Notes: generated from the letters alone by a model not told the origin. A stretch of DNA of 64,000 nucleotides from Candidatus Altimarinota bacterium (GCA_943356435.1 CALREY010000002.1:1-64000); one strand, 5' to 3'; positions 10,204-21,514 are shown, counted from the stretch's first letter. Made by a program: numbers and translations.

Positions 10204-10243
10204 CTCCCCCCTCCTTAGTAAGGAGGGGGGTTGGGGGGTGGTC
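10204..10243. repeat. Family A palindromic repeat (CCCCCTCCTTAGTAAGGAGGGGG)
   Basis: Stem 'cccccctcctta'/'taaggagggggg' followed by 'ttggggggtggtct', the reverse orientation of the copies at 20381 and 21062. Lies between the methyltransferase and HD genes. Confidence 0.85.
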
Positions 10244-10267
10244 TGTAGACTTAATTGGCTAGTCACC

Positions 10268-11407
10268 CTACCTCCCTAAATGTATATCTATTCATTTTTC
10301 ATTGAAACTATCTAACACATTTTTTAACATATAATCAACACTCGTAGTTCAAAACATGTTTACTTTCTTTTTTACATTTCTATATATTTCTTCAAATGCT
10401 TCTGATCAAAAATTGCTTTCTACCTTTGCTTCGAATAAAGCACTAAGTATATCAGCATATTTTGCTTGATGTCAGATTTGTCATTCAAATGGATATAGCA
10501 TATATCATGAAACTTCTGCTTTATAATTTTCATCTACATAAGAAAATATGTAATCATCCATCATCTGTATCTCCACTTGTTCTAATACTTGTTCGAATCA
10601 TTCTACAGCTTTTTTTGTCGGTGTGATTATATCACCAGTAATTGCTTCAGGAATATCGTGATAAATAGTTCTCAATATCAGGTCTTGTATATCATAGTTT
10701 CATCCATTATTATTTTCTATCATTCATATTATATATGAAATAAAAGTAATAACAACTAAATGACTCATAACAGATATAGGATAAATTCTGTTTTGTTGAT
10801 TCCATCTCATTGAGTGACTCAGTCTCCTAATATGTGTTAAATATTTTTTATAATTTTCATTATTCCACAATAAATCTAGACTTTTCAGAGTCTTTCTTTT
10901 TTCTTCTAAATCATGTCTGATTTGATTTAATGGTACATCATACATATCTGAAAATACTTTTGAATTCACACTACACTCCATAAATCATGCATATTTTTTC
11001 GATGCATCGATGATAGATAATTCTAGTGTTTTAGTATTATCAAAAATAGTCTTTCTTATGTCTATTTTTAAATATTCTGGTCAATCAAATCATAGAATAT
11101 AATCAAAAGCTTTTTTCTCCAATTTATCAAAAATACTATCATCTACTTTCAAGATATAATCTCTTGTTCCACTATTTATATCTGATAAAATAAGTCTAGA
11201 AAATGAATTGAAAATAATTCTTTTTACCAAGAATTCTCTATCTATTTTATTACCTGATTTTTCTTCTAAATAAGCCAAAAACAATGCAACATGAACAACA
11301 AATCATACATTATCCAAATGACTCACATCTTCTATACGAGGAAAATTGTTCCATCTCTTCATAGTAAGCCCTCTAGTAAGCATCAATCTAAGTATATTTC
11401 AAACCAT
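10268..11407 (-). CDS. HD-domain hydrolase (YfbR-like)
   Basis: 379 residues. Basic 'RWNNFPRIEDVSHLDN' near the N-terminus, a first His in 'ISVMSHLVVITF', and the metal-binding HD in 'IYHDIPEAITGDI', followed by 'GHQAKYADILSALFEAK'. This order matches YfbR-type 5'-nucleotidases and related HD phosphohydrolases, though it is longer than YfbR (about 200 residues) through an N-terminal extension. Start at 11407 ('MVGNILRLMLTRG') gives the fullest conserved N-terminus; ATGs at 11383 and 11362 are alternatives. A second HD protein of related type is at 43766-44551. Confidence 0.8.
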
Positions 11408-11465
11408 ATTTATATATTAAATATTAATTACACATATTATATATCTTTTTGCAAGAGTGCAAATA

Positions 11466-11498
11466 AAAAAGAGAGGTTTCACACACCTCTCTTTTTAT
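11466..11498 (-). terminator. Terminator after the aspartate kinase gene
   Basis: Perfect stem 'aaaaagagaggt'/'acctctcttttt' with a 7-base loop and flanking A/T runs, about 100 bases beyond the aspartate kinase stop. Confidence 0.75.
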
Positions 11499-11596
11499 TT
11501 ATGCTATCTTACTACCAAATTATTTATGGAAGTTATATACATTATATAAAATTTTACTATATTTGTCAAAAATTTTATTTTTTTCCAATTACTTTC

Positions 11597-13141
11597 CTAT
11601 ATAAACTCATCATGTAATACATTTATAGCTTGTTTCAATTTAGATCCTTGAATACCAAATATCATTGCTCTTTCCATGATTCATTGTGATACCATTTCTA
11701 TATTTATACCTGCATTTGATAATGATCCTGCTGCTCTTCAAAGTGATCATAGATTGTTAGATAGATTTTGCCCTACACAAAAAACTAATGCTTTATATGG
11801 CTCGTATTTCACGAAATCCTCGTATCAATTTTGTTTGATTCACAATTTACCTCTGATTTTTTGTGATATTTCTTCCAGTTTTGATTGCTCTAATCCTGAA
11901 TCAATAGTAAAACTTATTTCTGTTTCAGATGTAGAAATAATATCTACAGAACAGTATTTTTTAACTATTGAAAATACATCTGCTATCACTCATTTAGACG
12001 ACATTTTACCTGAACTAACTGAGAAAAATGTCACATTGTCTCTACCTCAGATAAATTCTACACCACTTGAATTTTCATCTTTTTCTCTACTTATTATCGT
12101 TCATTTATTATTTTTAAAAGGGTCAAACAAACGAACTGCTATTCATGCTTCTTGTAATTCTCTTCTGAGTACTTGATTGTGTAATAATTTAGCTTGTGCT
12201 CATCTAATACCTGTTATTTCTTTTGCTGTTAAATAATCTATTTTTTGTATCAATTTTGCTTTTCAATTTTCTAGCATTCCAGGATCTACACTCAGCATTC
12301 ATTTAACTGATTTTTGTATTTCCAAAGTAACATCAAATATTGTAGACAATCATACTGCTGTCATAGATGCAGTTGCATCGCTATATCATCTACCTATAGC
12401 ATTTTCTATTCAGTTTTCAAATCATGGTATATATCATGGAATAACTGGTATTTTATTTTTATCTAGTATATCCTTTACTCTAAGAGATATTTCAGATGAT
12501 AACTGGCTAAATATTACATCTTCTCATCAGTTTAAATCAATATTTTTTGTTATTCATTTGAAATCTAATGTTTTAGCTTTCATATCTGATAATCAAATAT
12601 TATTTAAAGAATTATTTGATGATATTCATGATGAAGAATAATTTTTTTCTGCTGCTCATATATTATTTAACAACGTAGTATGTATATCTGCTGACAATAT
12701 TTCTCCAAATCATATTATAGATATATCTTTTGATTTTGTATTTATTAAATAATCATTTTCTTTTGAAGGTATTATTCTCTCATCTTTGTCTATTTCTAAA
12801 TACTCTAAAATATTATTTAATAATTCTTCGAAATTATATCTAATCAAATTTTTCACCTTTAATCTATCTCATTGTATTTTATCATTTACTACATCTAGGT
12901 GAAAATCTCTAATTTCATTTAATTTTGTCTTTATTTTTTCTATATCTATTTTATCTTTTGATAATAGTTTTCAGATACTTATAAGTTTATCCGTAGTATT
13001 AAATTCTGGTCATCTAATAGCCGAAACTACTATTGCTTGTTTAATACTATTACTATAATCACTCACTACATTATTAGGACTTTGTTCCAATTCTGCTGCA
13101 TTTTCTCCTCACCATTTCTTTACTTTAAATACTTCTTTCAT
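11597..13141 (-). CDS. lysC: Aspartate kinase family protein with ACT domains
   Basis: 514 residues. N-terminus 'VFKVKKWGGENA' corresponds to the KFGGSS kinase motif, though with KKWGGE. The ATP/aspartate block 'PVIPGYIPG' then 'AIGRGYSDATASMTAV' is clear. C-terminal halves 'NVTFFSVSSGKMSSKGVIADVF' and 'ALVFCVGQNLSNNLGSLGRAAG' fit tandem ACT domains. By family it phosphorylates aspartate for Lys/Thr/Met synthesis. No other gene of that pathway is nearby, so its role in a reduced genome is open. Confidence 0.87.
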
Positions 13142-13278
13142 TTAAATTAAATTTATAAAATAATAATTAAATATATAATACATAAAAGAAAAATTAGTCA
13201 ATATTTTTAAAATAGCTACATATTGACAAAATCACAAATCATAATATTATTAGCCCCTATTTATAAATTATTAATAAT

Positions 13279-14349
13279 ATGAAAACACATATATTTATAA
13301 CTGATAGTGACTTTTCAAATACAGATAAAACATTTGAATACTTGTTATGATTTCAACCTACTTTTTGATGAATTGTATTGAGTGAAAACACTATTTCTAT
13401 ACTTTTGGACTCTAGATATATCTGAAACAAAGACAAAGTAGAGCTAAAAAATATTTCAAACAAAACTTGAATAAAAAATATTGAATTTATAGAATTTTCT
13501 AAATGATGGGAATGATTATTAGAAAAGATTACTAAACTGACTCTAAACAGTGATTTAATATACTTAGAAAACAATATAGCATCAAAATATTACAAATATT
13601 TGAAGGATAATACCGGGAGAATAATAGAATTAAACGATAGTTATTTCTGAAAACAAAGGCTTATCAAACAAGAAAACGAGATAGAAAATATAAAAAAAGC
13701 TATAGACATAATAGATAAAGTATTCATATATTTAGAATATGTTGCAAACACCGGAATACTTATCTGAAAAACTGAAAATCAAGTCAGAAGTATCATAATA
13801 AACAAGATATTTGAAAACGGATGAGATGGAGAAAGCTTTGATTCTATAGTTGCATTTGGTAAAAATTCAGCTATACCACATCATAAAACATCAAATGACT
13901 TAATATGACATGGTCCACTAATGATAGATATTTGAGCGAAATTTAAGTGATATTGTAGTGATTTCACTAGAACAATTCGGGTATGAGATAGAAGTGAAGA
14001 ATACGCAGATTTCAAAAAAATATATGAAATAGTCAGAGATGCACATAATGAAGCAATAAATAATTTCAAAATATGAATGACATGACAAGATTTAGACAAA
14101 CTTGCTCGTGAATATATAAATAAAAAATGATATGCAGAAAATTTTTCTCATTCATTATGACACTGAATAGGACTAGATATACATGAAAATCCTAGAATAA
14201 GTGCTAATTCAACTGACAAAATAGAAAATGGTATGGTATTCACTATTGAGCCATGAATCTATCTGGATTGAAAATTTTGAATTAGATTGGAAGATATAGT
14301 TTTTGTAGAAAACTGAGAAATAAAAAAGCATACTAAAGTAAGTATTTAG
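13279..14349 (+). CDS. M24 metallopeptidase, Xaa-Pro aminopeptidase type
   Basis: 356 residues. N-terminal creatinase-like domain ('SRYIGNKDKVELKN') then the pita-bread catalytic domain. Five metal ligands are visible: two Asp in 'MIDIGAKFKGYCSDFTRTI', His in 'FSHSLGHGIGLDIHE', Glu in 'FTIEPGIYLD' and Glu in 'GIRLEDIVFVENGEI'. It should cleave the N-terminal residue before proline in peptides, in the cytoplasm. Position 234 ('TRTI?VG') is a rare CGG codon, so Arg there is uncertain. The gene ends inside a terminator shared with the convergent neighbour. Confidence 0.94.
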
Positions 14350-14362
14350 TATGCTTTTTTTA
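14322..14362. terminator. Bidirectional terminator over two convergent stops
   Basis: Stem 'aaaaaagcatactaaa'/'ttagtatgctttttt' with an 8-base loop. The plus-strand TAG at 14347-14349 and the minus-strand TAA at 14360-14362 both lie within it. Confidence 0.85.
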
Positions 14363-14950
14363 TTTTTGTTCCAATTCCAAACTATATCCTCAATCCAATG
14401 CTCCGTTTGCTCATGATACTCAGATAATCACTTCTGTAGGTGCAGTATTCCCTTTCATATCTATTGTTTTTGTTTCATTTGTAGAAAAGTCTTTTAGACA
14501 CTCGTATACATATTCTACTTTTGGTGGTAATTCGTTATTTAACTGAGTTTTATATACATACATACTTAGATTTGATGCTGGATTTTCCTTCACCATTTTT
14601 ACTGATATGTTTTTATTTTTTAGTAACCATATTTTATGTAATACTACTTTTCAGTTAAAATTAACTGATTCATCTTTTGTAAAACATTTCACATATGGTA
14701 ATTGTGCCCATGATAAGTCAGTCATTTCTTCTCATGCTGATATATTTCATTTGTATGTAGATTTATTTTTTGAATCAAATTTCAGATCTACCAATCATCA
14801 TTTTACTTCTGTTTGTTCTGTAGATCAGCTACTTACCAAAATACTACCATTTATTCATACTTTTTCAAATAATTCTACTTTTGTATCATTTGGTACAAAA
14901 TAATAAAAAACTCATACGATAAAAATCAAAACTAGTATAAATGTTTTCAT
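14360..14950 (-). CDS. Membrane-anchored exported protein of unknown function
   Basis: 196 residues. 'MKTFILVLIFIVGVFYYFV' is an N-terminal signal anchor; the rest is a predicted extracytoplasmic domain with two Cys ('LPYVKCFTKDES', 'YVYECLKDFST') that may form a disulphide, consistent with a VKOR-type oxidase elsewhere in the window. I do not recognise the family. It lies 23 bases downstream of the pseudouridine synthase gene. Confidence 0.78.
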
Positions 14951-14973
14951 AATGCTTGTATATTATTAATATA

Positions 14974-15993
14974 TTATGACTTTATTTTGTTTATAAAATC
15001 TGTTAAATCTTGTTTTATATTTGCAGTTAATTCCATTTTTTTATTTCTAGTATAATGAAAAAACTCTATTTTCCATGAATGTAATGCTTGTCTAGATATT
15101 CCATAATTATTAGAAAAATATGCATTCAATTTCTTGTCTCAATATGTCTTGTCTCACAATATAGGATTACCTAAACTCGCTAAGTGGACTCTGATTTGGT
15201 GCATTCTACCTGTTTCTATATTTACTTCCAATTCTGTTAATATCAATACTCATTGTTCTGTTTGTATTATATGTTCTTTTATAGATTTGTAGTGTGTTAT
15301 TGCTGTTTGTCAGTTTTCTGATACTTGTACTTTGTTTTCATTTTTTGCTCATTCTATTCTCAGTAGATTTTTCTTTATTGTTCACTTGTTTCTAGATAGT
15401 TTTCATATTACTATTGTATAATATGTCTTTTTTATTTTTTCATGTGTTTTTAAATCTGATACCAGTCTAGTAAGCATATCTTTCTTTTTTGCTATCATTA
15501 GAATACCAGATGTATCTCTATCTATTCTATGAATAAGACTAGGCTTAAATGTTAGACTATTCAACTTGTCTCATAAATAATCCTGTACTTGTGCTATCAG
15601 ATTTGACTCTGTTGTTTTATGGTCACCTGGATGCACATTTATACCAGCATTTTTATTTACTACAAACAAATCTGCATCTTCATAAACTATGTCTTTTTTA
15701 TCAAATTTTTGCTTTTGGTCAATTTCTTTTTCTGATAATACTGTTTCCTCTTTTTCAGAAAGTGCTTTGAAATCATCATCACTTAAAAATATTTTTACTT
15801 CATCTCAGATTTGAAGCTTGTATTCATTGTCTTCTTTTCTGAATTTTGTGTCTTCTCAGACTTGTTTTATTTTTATTTTGTCTTTTCTATTAAATTTATA
15901 AATCAAACTCCTAGTTGCAAGAGGAAATAGCTTTTTTAAAAACTTATCCAATCTCTGATTTGCATCATTTTCTTCTATTTTATATAATCTCAT
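14974..15993 (-). CDS. Large-subunit-type rRNA pseudouridine synthase (RluC/RluD family)
   Basis: 339 residues. N-terminal S4-type segment ('ANQRLDKFLKKLFPLATRSL'), catalytic motif 'LIHRIDRDTSGILMIAKKK' with the nucleophilic Asp, then 'ETGRMHQIRVHLASLGNPI' and 'ISRQALHSWKIEF'. These place it in the RluA/RluD group that isomerises uridines in 23S rRNA helices. An 80-residue Lys/Glu-rich insert sits between the S4 segment and the catalytic domain. A composite palindromic repeat lies just upstream. Confidence 0.94.
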
Positions 15994-16016
15994 TTTTTAA
16001 TGGTTAATTTTATTTA

Positions 16017-16120
16017 ACCCTATCCTGAATCCTTTCCCTTAGATAAGGGCAAGGGGCTACAAGTGTACTAAATATAGCCTCTTTCCCCTGCTAAGGGGAG
16101 AGAATTCAAGAGAGAGGTTT
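16017..16120. repeat. Family B composite repeat, two palindromic halves
   Basis: First half 'tatcctgaatcctttccc' with a TTA/TAA-centred stem ending 'aaggggctacaag'; second half has stem 'ttcccctgctaaggggaga' and ends 'gaattcaagagagaggtt'. The same two halves in the same order recur at 55511-55602. Single second-half relatives occur at 36967-37003 and 41579-41622. Confidence 0.8.
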
Positions 16121-16138
16121 TCTATGTAATTGTATGGT

Positions 16139-17053
16139 CTACTGAAACACAGTGAAATCAAATGCTTCATTTACTGACGGCGCTGGTATCTTTATACTTA
16201 TATCTTTTTTAAATCCATATGATTTACCTGATGAACTAAGTTTAGTATGACTTAGAGGTATTTGATTATTTATAGTATTATTTAGTGTAAGCTTCCGTTC
16301 TAAGAATGGTAATACTTTAGCATCAGTTATATCATCAGTTTCTAACTTATTAACAATAGATAATTTAAGTACACATCCAGAACTAGTTCATGTACAATTA
16401 TTAGTATAAAAATTTCAAAATTGCTCATTAGTTGTCTCATTTCACTCTAAATCAACTCATTGTTTGTTATCTAAATCTATAGAGTTTCCATTTATTTCAT
16501 CAGAAGTTATTATTGATCAACTTGAATTCAATGTATTATTTATAGTTGATAATTGCCAGTTAACTACTCATAAAGTTGTTCATCAACTAAGTGTTTCAAG
16601 TGGTCATCAATCGATATTTGGTACTTTGAAATCTATATTAATAATATTTTCATCTCATATATAATTATTTCAAATTGATAATTGAATAGGGTTTCAAGCA
16701 GAAATTGTGTTCCAGCTTTTAGTGCTATCAAATTCACTATTTCATTCTCATACTGGAGGAAGTGTACTTCACGATGAATTTGTTGTATAATTATAAGTAA
16801 TTATTCATGCAAATGATTTATTAAATTCATTTTTATCATCAATTGCTCATGAATAATTTCTCTCATATACTTTGTATAATCATTCTTCTATTCAACTATT
16901 TGCTTGATAATATGCCTTTGAACTATTCTCTATTCATTTTATATCTTTAGAAAATGGAATAATATATTCCAATATAGTAAATGCTAAAAGTGATATAACT
17001 ATTACCAATCACATAGCTATTACTAGACTAAATCATTTAATATTTTTTTTCAT
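16139..17053 (-). CDS. Minor pseudopilin, PilX-like
   Basis: 304 residues. 'KGFSLVIAMGLVIVISLLAF' is a class III (prepilin) signal, with Val in place of the usual Glu at position 5 of the mature protein. 'ILEYIIPFSKDIKGIENSSKAYYQANSGIEEGL' like spacing (Tyr-Tyr-Gln-Ala then Ala/Gly-x-Glu-Glu) is typical of PilX/GspK-type minor pilins, where lack of the Glu is also typical. One Cys pair lies in 'NNCTGTSSGCVLK'. Likely part of the pilus tip complex. Starts 7 bases after the upstream pseudopilin gene. Confidence 0.82.
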
Positions 17054-17060
17054 TGTATAT

Positions 17061-18185
17061 TTAGTTACTATAAATATCTGATAGATTAATGGTCATTGAG
17101 AAATCTAATTCTTCTCAATCTCATCATATTTTTCTCTTTGTTATCCAGCTTGGTTTTAGTTTGATTTTTATAATTGTATATGGTGATACATTTATAGATT
17201 TATCTGCACTTTTCCATGCTAGGGTCAAATCTTTGTTTGGTACACTATATATTTTGAATTCTGATACACTTATAGCATCTGAAAATAATGGTACCCAACT
17301 GACAGTACCACTTCATGCTACTGTAGGACTTGCAACAGATACTCAATTAATCTCTGGATCTATGACCCAAGTATCAACTAATCAATCATTTTGAGTATTA
17401 TCATTACTTCACATATCGTGATCTACTCAATAATCTTTTCATAATAATCTGATATATTCAACTGTTCATAAACATCCAGAACCAGTTGCTGTAACTGTAT
17501 TACAAGTAGCTCAACTACCAGCATTTGGGTCTTGTTTCACTGACCATCTGAAATATGTCCTAGTTTTTCTATCACCACTTATTAAGTATAGCTCTGGCAT
17601 ATATGTACCTGATGCAAATACTTCAGGTCAATCTCATAAAAATTCATCATCATCATCTCAGATTATATCACCATCACCATCTTCATCTCATCAATCTGTA
17701 TCATTATTAGAATTGTAATCAATAAATTGTAATGCATATTCTCAATATCTTTGATCTTCTGTAGTATAATCAGTACTTCCAGAATTGTATTTTGTTACAC
17801 ATCATGTTCATGTCATTGAATCAGCTGATTCACTTACACAAGCATAAGTATTTTCTCAAAAAGTATTTGTTCATACAGTTCAATTTTTTCAAAAATTTCA
17901 ATAACCAGATGCTATTGCAAAATGTCATGATGAATAAGTAGTATTACCTATTACACTTCTGTTAAAATATTCTTCATAATCTAGTGTTCATCATTGTTTT
18001 ACCATTTCAAAAAGTTTTTCAGTGAAGTAAAAACTTTCCTTTTGTATATCTACTTTTTGAATTAACTTAGCTTTTCAAATAGTAATTGCACTCAATGCTT
18101 GAAATCATCATATAATAACTATGGAAACTATAAGTATTCAAACCATTATTTCTACAAGTGTGAATGCTTTGTTTATTTTTTTCAT
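17061..18185 (-). CDS. Minor pseudopilin, PilW/PulJ-like
   Basis: 374 residues. 'NKAFTLVEIMVGILIVSIV' is a prepilin signal with the conserved Glu, then 'IIGGFQALSAITIGKAKLIQK', matching PilW/PulJ-type subunits. The body has an acidic stretch ('DGGDEDGDGDIIGDDDDEF') that looks like a calcium-binding loop, a feature known in some minor pilins. Upstream of the PilX-like gene and probably co-translated with it. Confidence 0.82.
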
Positions 18186-18197
18186 AAATATATTTAT

Positions 18198-18452
18198 TTA
18201 TTTTTTAAATACTGAGTTTAAAATATCTCAAAAAAATGAGCTAAGTTTGTACAATGTAGGTTTTTTCCAAAAATATCTAGTCCATTTTCTAAATAAAAAA
18301 TCAAGAAAATTAAAAAATTTATTTTTAGCTATTACACTATTTTTTCATCAAAAAATAAATGATTTAATAGCTCTATAAAAAGAAAAAACAAAGCTCAAAC
18401 TAAATGCTAACAAGTCAAAAAAATTATTGTCTATTACTTTATTATTTTTCAT
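18198..18452 (-). CDS. Small hypothetical protein at the head of the pseudopilin operon
   Basis: 84 residues with three UGA-coded glycines. Aromatic- and Lys-rich; 'FFDLLAFSLSFVFSFYRAI' could be a membrane segment. It ends 12 bases before the PilW-like start, so it is in a position to be co-transcribed. No family recognised. Confidence 0.55.
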
Positions 18453-18562
18453 AATTTATAATTTTGTATCATTTTTTTAAAAAATATATAAAATATTATA
18501 AAGTATTTGCAAAAATATCAAAATTTATTAAAGTTTTTAAATATAATTTTTAATTTTTTAAA

Positions 18563-19150
18563 ATGCATAAAAGAAATAGACATACAAAAAATAAATTAAT
18601 ATCCACGTTTACAAATTTTTTAAATAACTTAAATTTCAAAACAATAAATCTAACAGTATCAAAAAAAATAACGATACTATGATGTATAATCTGATATATA
18701 AGTTTATTTATGCCATGGATTCTAGACAATAATGCTGAGCTAAAAACTTGGAATTCGTTTAATACTCTTAGTTGAAATATATGATACTTATTAATTATAA
18801 TATTATCATTACCTATATTTGTAATATTTTCGACAAATTATAAAGAAAAAATAAAACTTTATTCAGATTTATCTGTAAAAAACCATTTTATTGTAATCAC
18901 TTCTGGGTTCTTTGTATTATGTTTTAGTATAGTTATTTTGAGTTTTGCAAATTGACTTCAGACATTTTTTGAAAAAACTACTTATTGAAATTGAGTAATT
19001 CTTTCGATGACATGATGAATGATAATTTTGATAGGTTGATTTATGATTAGAAATGAATATCATAATAATAGCTCTGAGATTATATTAAACAAGCTAAATC
19101 AAGACAGAGAAGAGGCAAAAGAAAAGGATAATATGAAGCTTCCATTTTAA
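18563..19150 (+). CDS. Four-helix membrane protein of unknown function
   Basis: 195 residues. Four hydrophobic segments: 'ITILGCIIGYISLFMPWIL', 'IGYLLIIILSLPIFVIFS', 'HFIVITSGFFVLCFSIVIL' and 'VILSMTGGMIILIGGFMI', flanked by a basic N-terminus and a charged C-terminal tail. Several glycines are UGA. No family recognised. It precedes the sigma-4/HARE gene by 73 bases. Confidence 0.78.
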
Positions 19151-19223
19151 AAAACAAAATTAGTTTGACTTTTAATGTAAAATAATTATATATTAGTACA
19201 AATATCTATTTAAATTTATATAA

Positions 19224-20291
19224 ATGACTACTCAAGTATTAAGCAATAAAAATATAGTAAAATCATTTAGTGATATACTAGATTCTCTTTCAATGAAAGA
19301 AAAAAACGTAATTGAAAGAAGAGTATGACTTTTTTCTGAGAAGGAAACTCTACAAAATATTGGTAACTCTTTTAAACCAAAAATTACAAGAGAAAGAGTT
19401 AGACAAATAGAAGAATCTTGAATTAAAAAGATTTGAAGAATTATCAAGTCTACGATTTTGAAAGACGTACAAGATGTTGCAAACAAATATCTTGAGCTTA
19501 ACTGATGAATAATTTCAAGAGACAAAGTTATAAGTATAATCATTAAAGAACTAGATTTAGAAAAGAATGTTAATTCAGGAATTCTTGAAGCAATTATTCA
19601 ATCTGACTATGATATAAAGAAATCTAAACAAAGATTAGGTTCAAAAATCTATTTTTCTATGCCTTACATAGATAAAAAAGTAATAGACCTAGTTCATAAA
19701 GAAGCTATAAAAATATTAAAAAAGAAAAAAGATGTAATGAAAAAAATCTCACTATATGAGACAATTTCAGAAAGTCTGAAAACAAAAGAAAAATTATCTA
19801 TATCATTTATCAATTCTGTATTAGATTTATTTGAAGATATAGTTTTCTGAGAAGAAGAATTAATAGGGTTAACTAAATGGAAAATCCTAAATCCTAAAAC
19901 TCTAAAAGACAAAGCAATCTATATAATGAAAAGAGAAAAAGTGCCTATGCATTTTATAGACTTATCAAACAAGATTACTGACTTATTAGGAAAAACAGTA
20001 AAAGTAAACACTATTCATAACGAGTTGATTAGAAATTCTGAATTCGTATTAATCGGTAGATGAATCTATGCATTAAAAGAATGGGGATTTATACCAGGTA
20101 CAGTACTAGATGTAATAGCTAACATTTTAGAAAAAAAATGAGAACCTATGAGTACTGAAGATTTAACAAAAGAAGTTTTAAAAACTAGAAATGTTAAACC
20201 TACTACTATTTATATGAATCTACAAAACAAAAACTTGATAGAAAGAGTTTGAAGAAATTATTACCAATTCAAAAAACCAAAAACTTCATAA
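19224..20291 (+). CDS. Sigma-70 region-4-like plus HARE-HTH regulatory protein
   Basis: 355 residues. Residues ~25-75 ('VIERRVGLFSEKETLQNIG', 'KITRERVRQIEESGIKKIGR') form a sigma-70 region 4 helix-turn-helix that normally contacts the -35 element. Residues ~235-285 ('PMHFIDLSNKITDLLGKTV', 'NEFVLIGRGIYALKEWG' type end) match the HARE-HTH domain found in RpoE delta subunits. A second similar HTH ('PMSTEDLTKEVLKTRNVKP') follows. There is no region 2, so it is not a full sigma factor; a transcription co-factor role is inferred. Confidence 0.82.
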
Positions 20292-20308
20292 TACATGAAG
20301 TTTTTTTA
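20278..20308 (+). terminator. Terminator of the sigma-4/HARE gene
   Basis: Stem 'aaacttcat'/'atgaagttt' with 5-base loop and T7 run; the stop codon is within it. Confidence 0.8.
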
Positions 20309-20380
20309 TTTTTTCTTTACAAAGGATTATATTTTTTTAGAATAAGTCACAATAATCCATCCTTGAATAGGCATAATAAC

Positions 20381-20416
20381 AGACCACCCCCTACCCCCTC
20401 CTTACTAAGGAGGGGG
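20381..20416. repeat. Family A palindromic repeat
   Basis: 'agaccaccccctacccc' followed by the stem 'ccccctccttactaaggaggggg'. Same orientation and nearly the same sequence as 21062-21097, so the dnaQ-like gene is flanked by two direct copies. Confidence 0.88.
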
Positions 20417-20447
20417 AATGAAAAAATTAATTGATAACTAAATAAAA

Positions 20448-21056
20448 GTGAAAATATTTGTATACGATACAGAAACTACATGATTTATAAATAAAAAAGA
20501 ATCAGATCTAAACCTACAACCAAAAATAGTTCAATTTGCATGAATACTATGAGAAATAAAAAACTGAGAATTTACAGAAGAAAAAAGAATAAATATACTT
20601 ATAAATCCTAAAATATCTATACCATTTGGAGCTTCTCAAGTGCATCATATATATGACATAGATGTAAAAGATGCACCATATATAGAAGATGTGATAGATG
20701 AAATAATGACTTATATAAATAATCCTGATATGACTATATGACACAATATAGAATATGATGAAGATATGATCAAACTAGAACTAAAAAGACTAGAAAAAGA
20801 TTTCCTATATAGACCAAAACAAGTAATGTGTACAATGAAAACTACTGTTGATTTCTGTGCATTACAATGAAATGGTGCTAGGTTTAAATATCCTAAACTA
20901 TGAGAATTACACAAGAAATTGTTCTGAGAATACTTCATATGAGCACATGATGCCCTAACAGATGTTGAAGCTACTCTTAGATGTTTCATAGAATTGGTAA
21001 AAAAATGAGTAATAAAAATAGAAGAAAAAAAAGAAGAAGTAATGAGCTTATTTTAA
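20448..21056 (+). CDS. DnaQ-like 3'-5' exonuclease
   Basis: 202 residues with GTG start. DEDDh exonuclease motifs: Exo I 'VYDTETTGF', Exo II 'IGHNIEYDEDMI', Exo III 'GAHDALTDVEATLR'. It may serve as a proofreading epsilon-type subunit or a separate RNase T/DNA exonuclease; no polymerase domain is attached. No ATG is available in the conserved N-terminal region, and GTG gives 'MKIFVYDTETTG'. Flanked on both sides by direct copies of the family A repeat. Confidence 0.9.
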
Positions 21057-21061
21057 AACAT

Positions 21062-21097
21062 AGACCACCCCCTACCCCCTCCTTAGTAAGGAGGGGG
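21062..21097. repeat. Family A palindromic repeat
   Basis: 'agaccaccccctacccc' plus stem 'ccccctccttagtaaggaggggg', five bases after the exonuclease stop. Confidence 0.88.
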
Positions 21098-21122
21098 AAA
21101 AATATTGTTAACCATTTAAATT

Positions 21123-21347
21123 ATGTCGAATTTTTCAGATTTAATAAACATAGATGAAATAGATAAGAGAGATAACTTTTCACCTGATAGATGAGAAGTA
21201 TCTTTTTATTGCAAGGATTGCAAAAAACTAGTAGAAGCAGAGAGACCTGATGCTAGGTGATATGTATTTATATGTCCAGTATGTAAATGAGATAGAGTTG
21301 TAATATGAACATATGAAGGATTGAAAGCTAATTACAAGATAAAATAA
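21123..21347 (+). CDS. Small zinc-ribbon protein
   Basis: 74 residues. Two knuckles 'FYCKDCKKLVEAER' and 'FICPVCKGDRVVIGTYEG' with spacing of about 20 residues form a C4 zinc ribbon. Two of the Cys-proximal glycines are UGA. Function unknown; similar small ribbons are common in CPR genomes. It is followed directly by a palindromic repeat. Confidence 0.8.
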
Positions 21348-21394
21348 TCCCTCCCCTTCCACTGCGTTCCAGGTACTCCCTTTTAAAAAGGGAG
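21348..21394. repeat. Palindromic repeat with TCCCTTTTAAAAAGGGA core
   Basis: Begins immediately after the zinc-ribbon stop; stem 'ctcccttttaaaaagggag' at 21374-21392. It resembles the repeat in the first pilin leader (1911-1936) and could also work as a terminator. Confidence 0.65.
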
Positions 21395-21436
21395 AAATTT
21401 ATAGATAAATCTATATTATAAAAAATAAAAAAAGTT

Positions 21437-21464
21437 TTGACAAAGTGTGTATAATTAATATACT
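21437..21464 (+). promoter_or_regulatory. Predicted recA promoter
   Basis: TTGACA (21437-21442), 16-base spacer, TATACT (21459-21464), about 50 bases before recA. I see no convincing LexA-type operator. Confidence 0.55.
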
Positions 21465-21514
21465 CTTTATATATACATTTAAGTATATTATTTTAATAAT
21501 TAATTCTATTATTT

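Noticed and set aside
11676-12176. 166-residue plus-strand frame
   Set aside because: Antisense to the aspartate kinase gene, which has clear motifs.
21437-21464. LexA/SOS box near recA
   Set aside because: No recognisable palindromic operator beyond the promoter elements.
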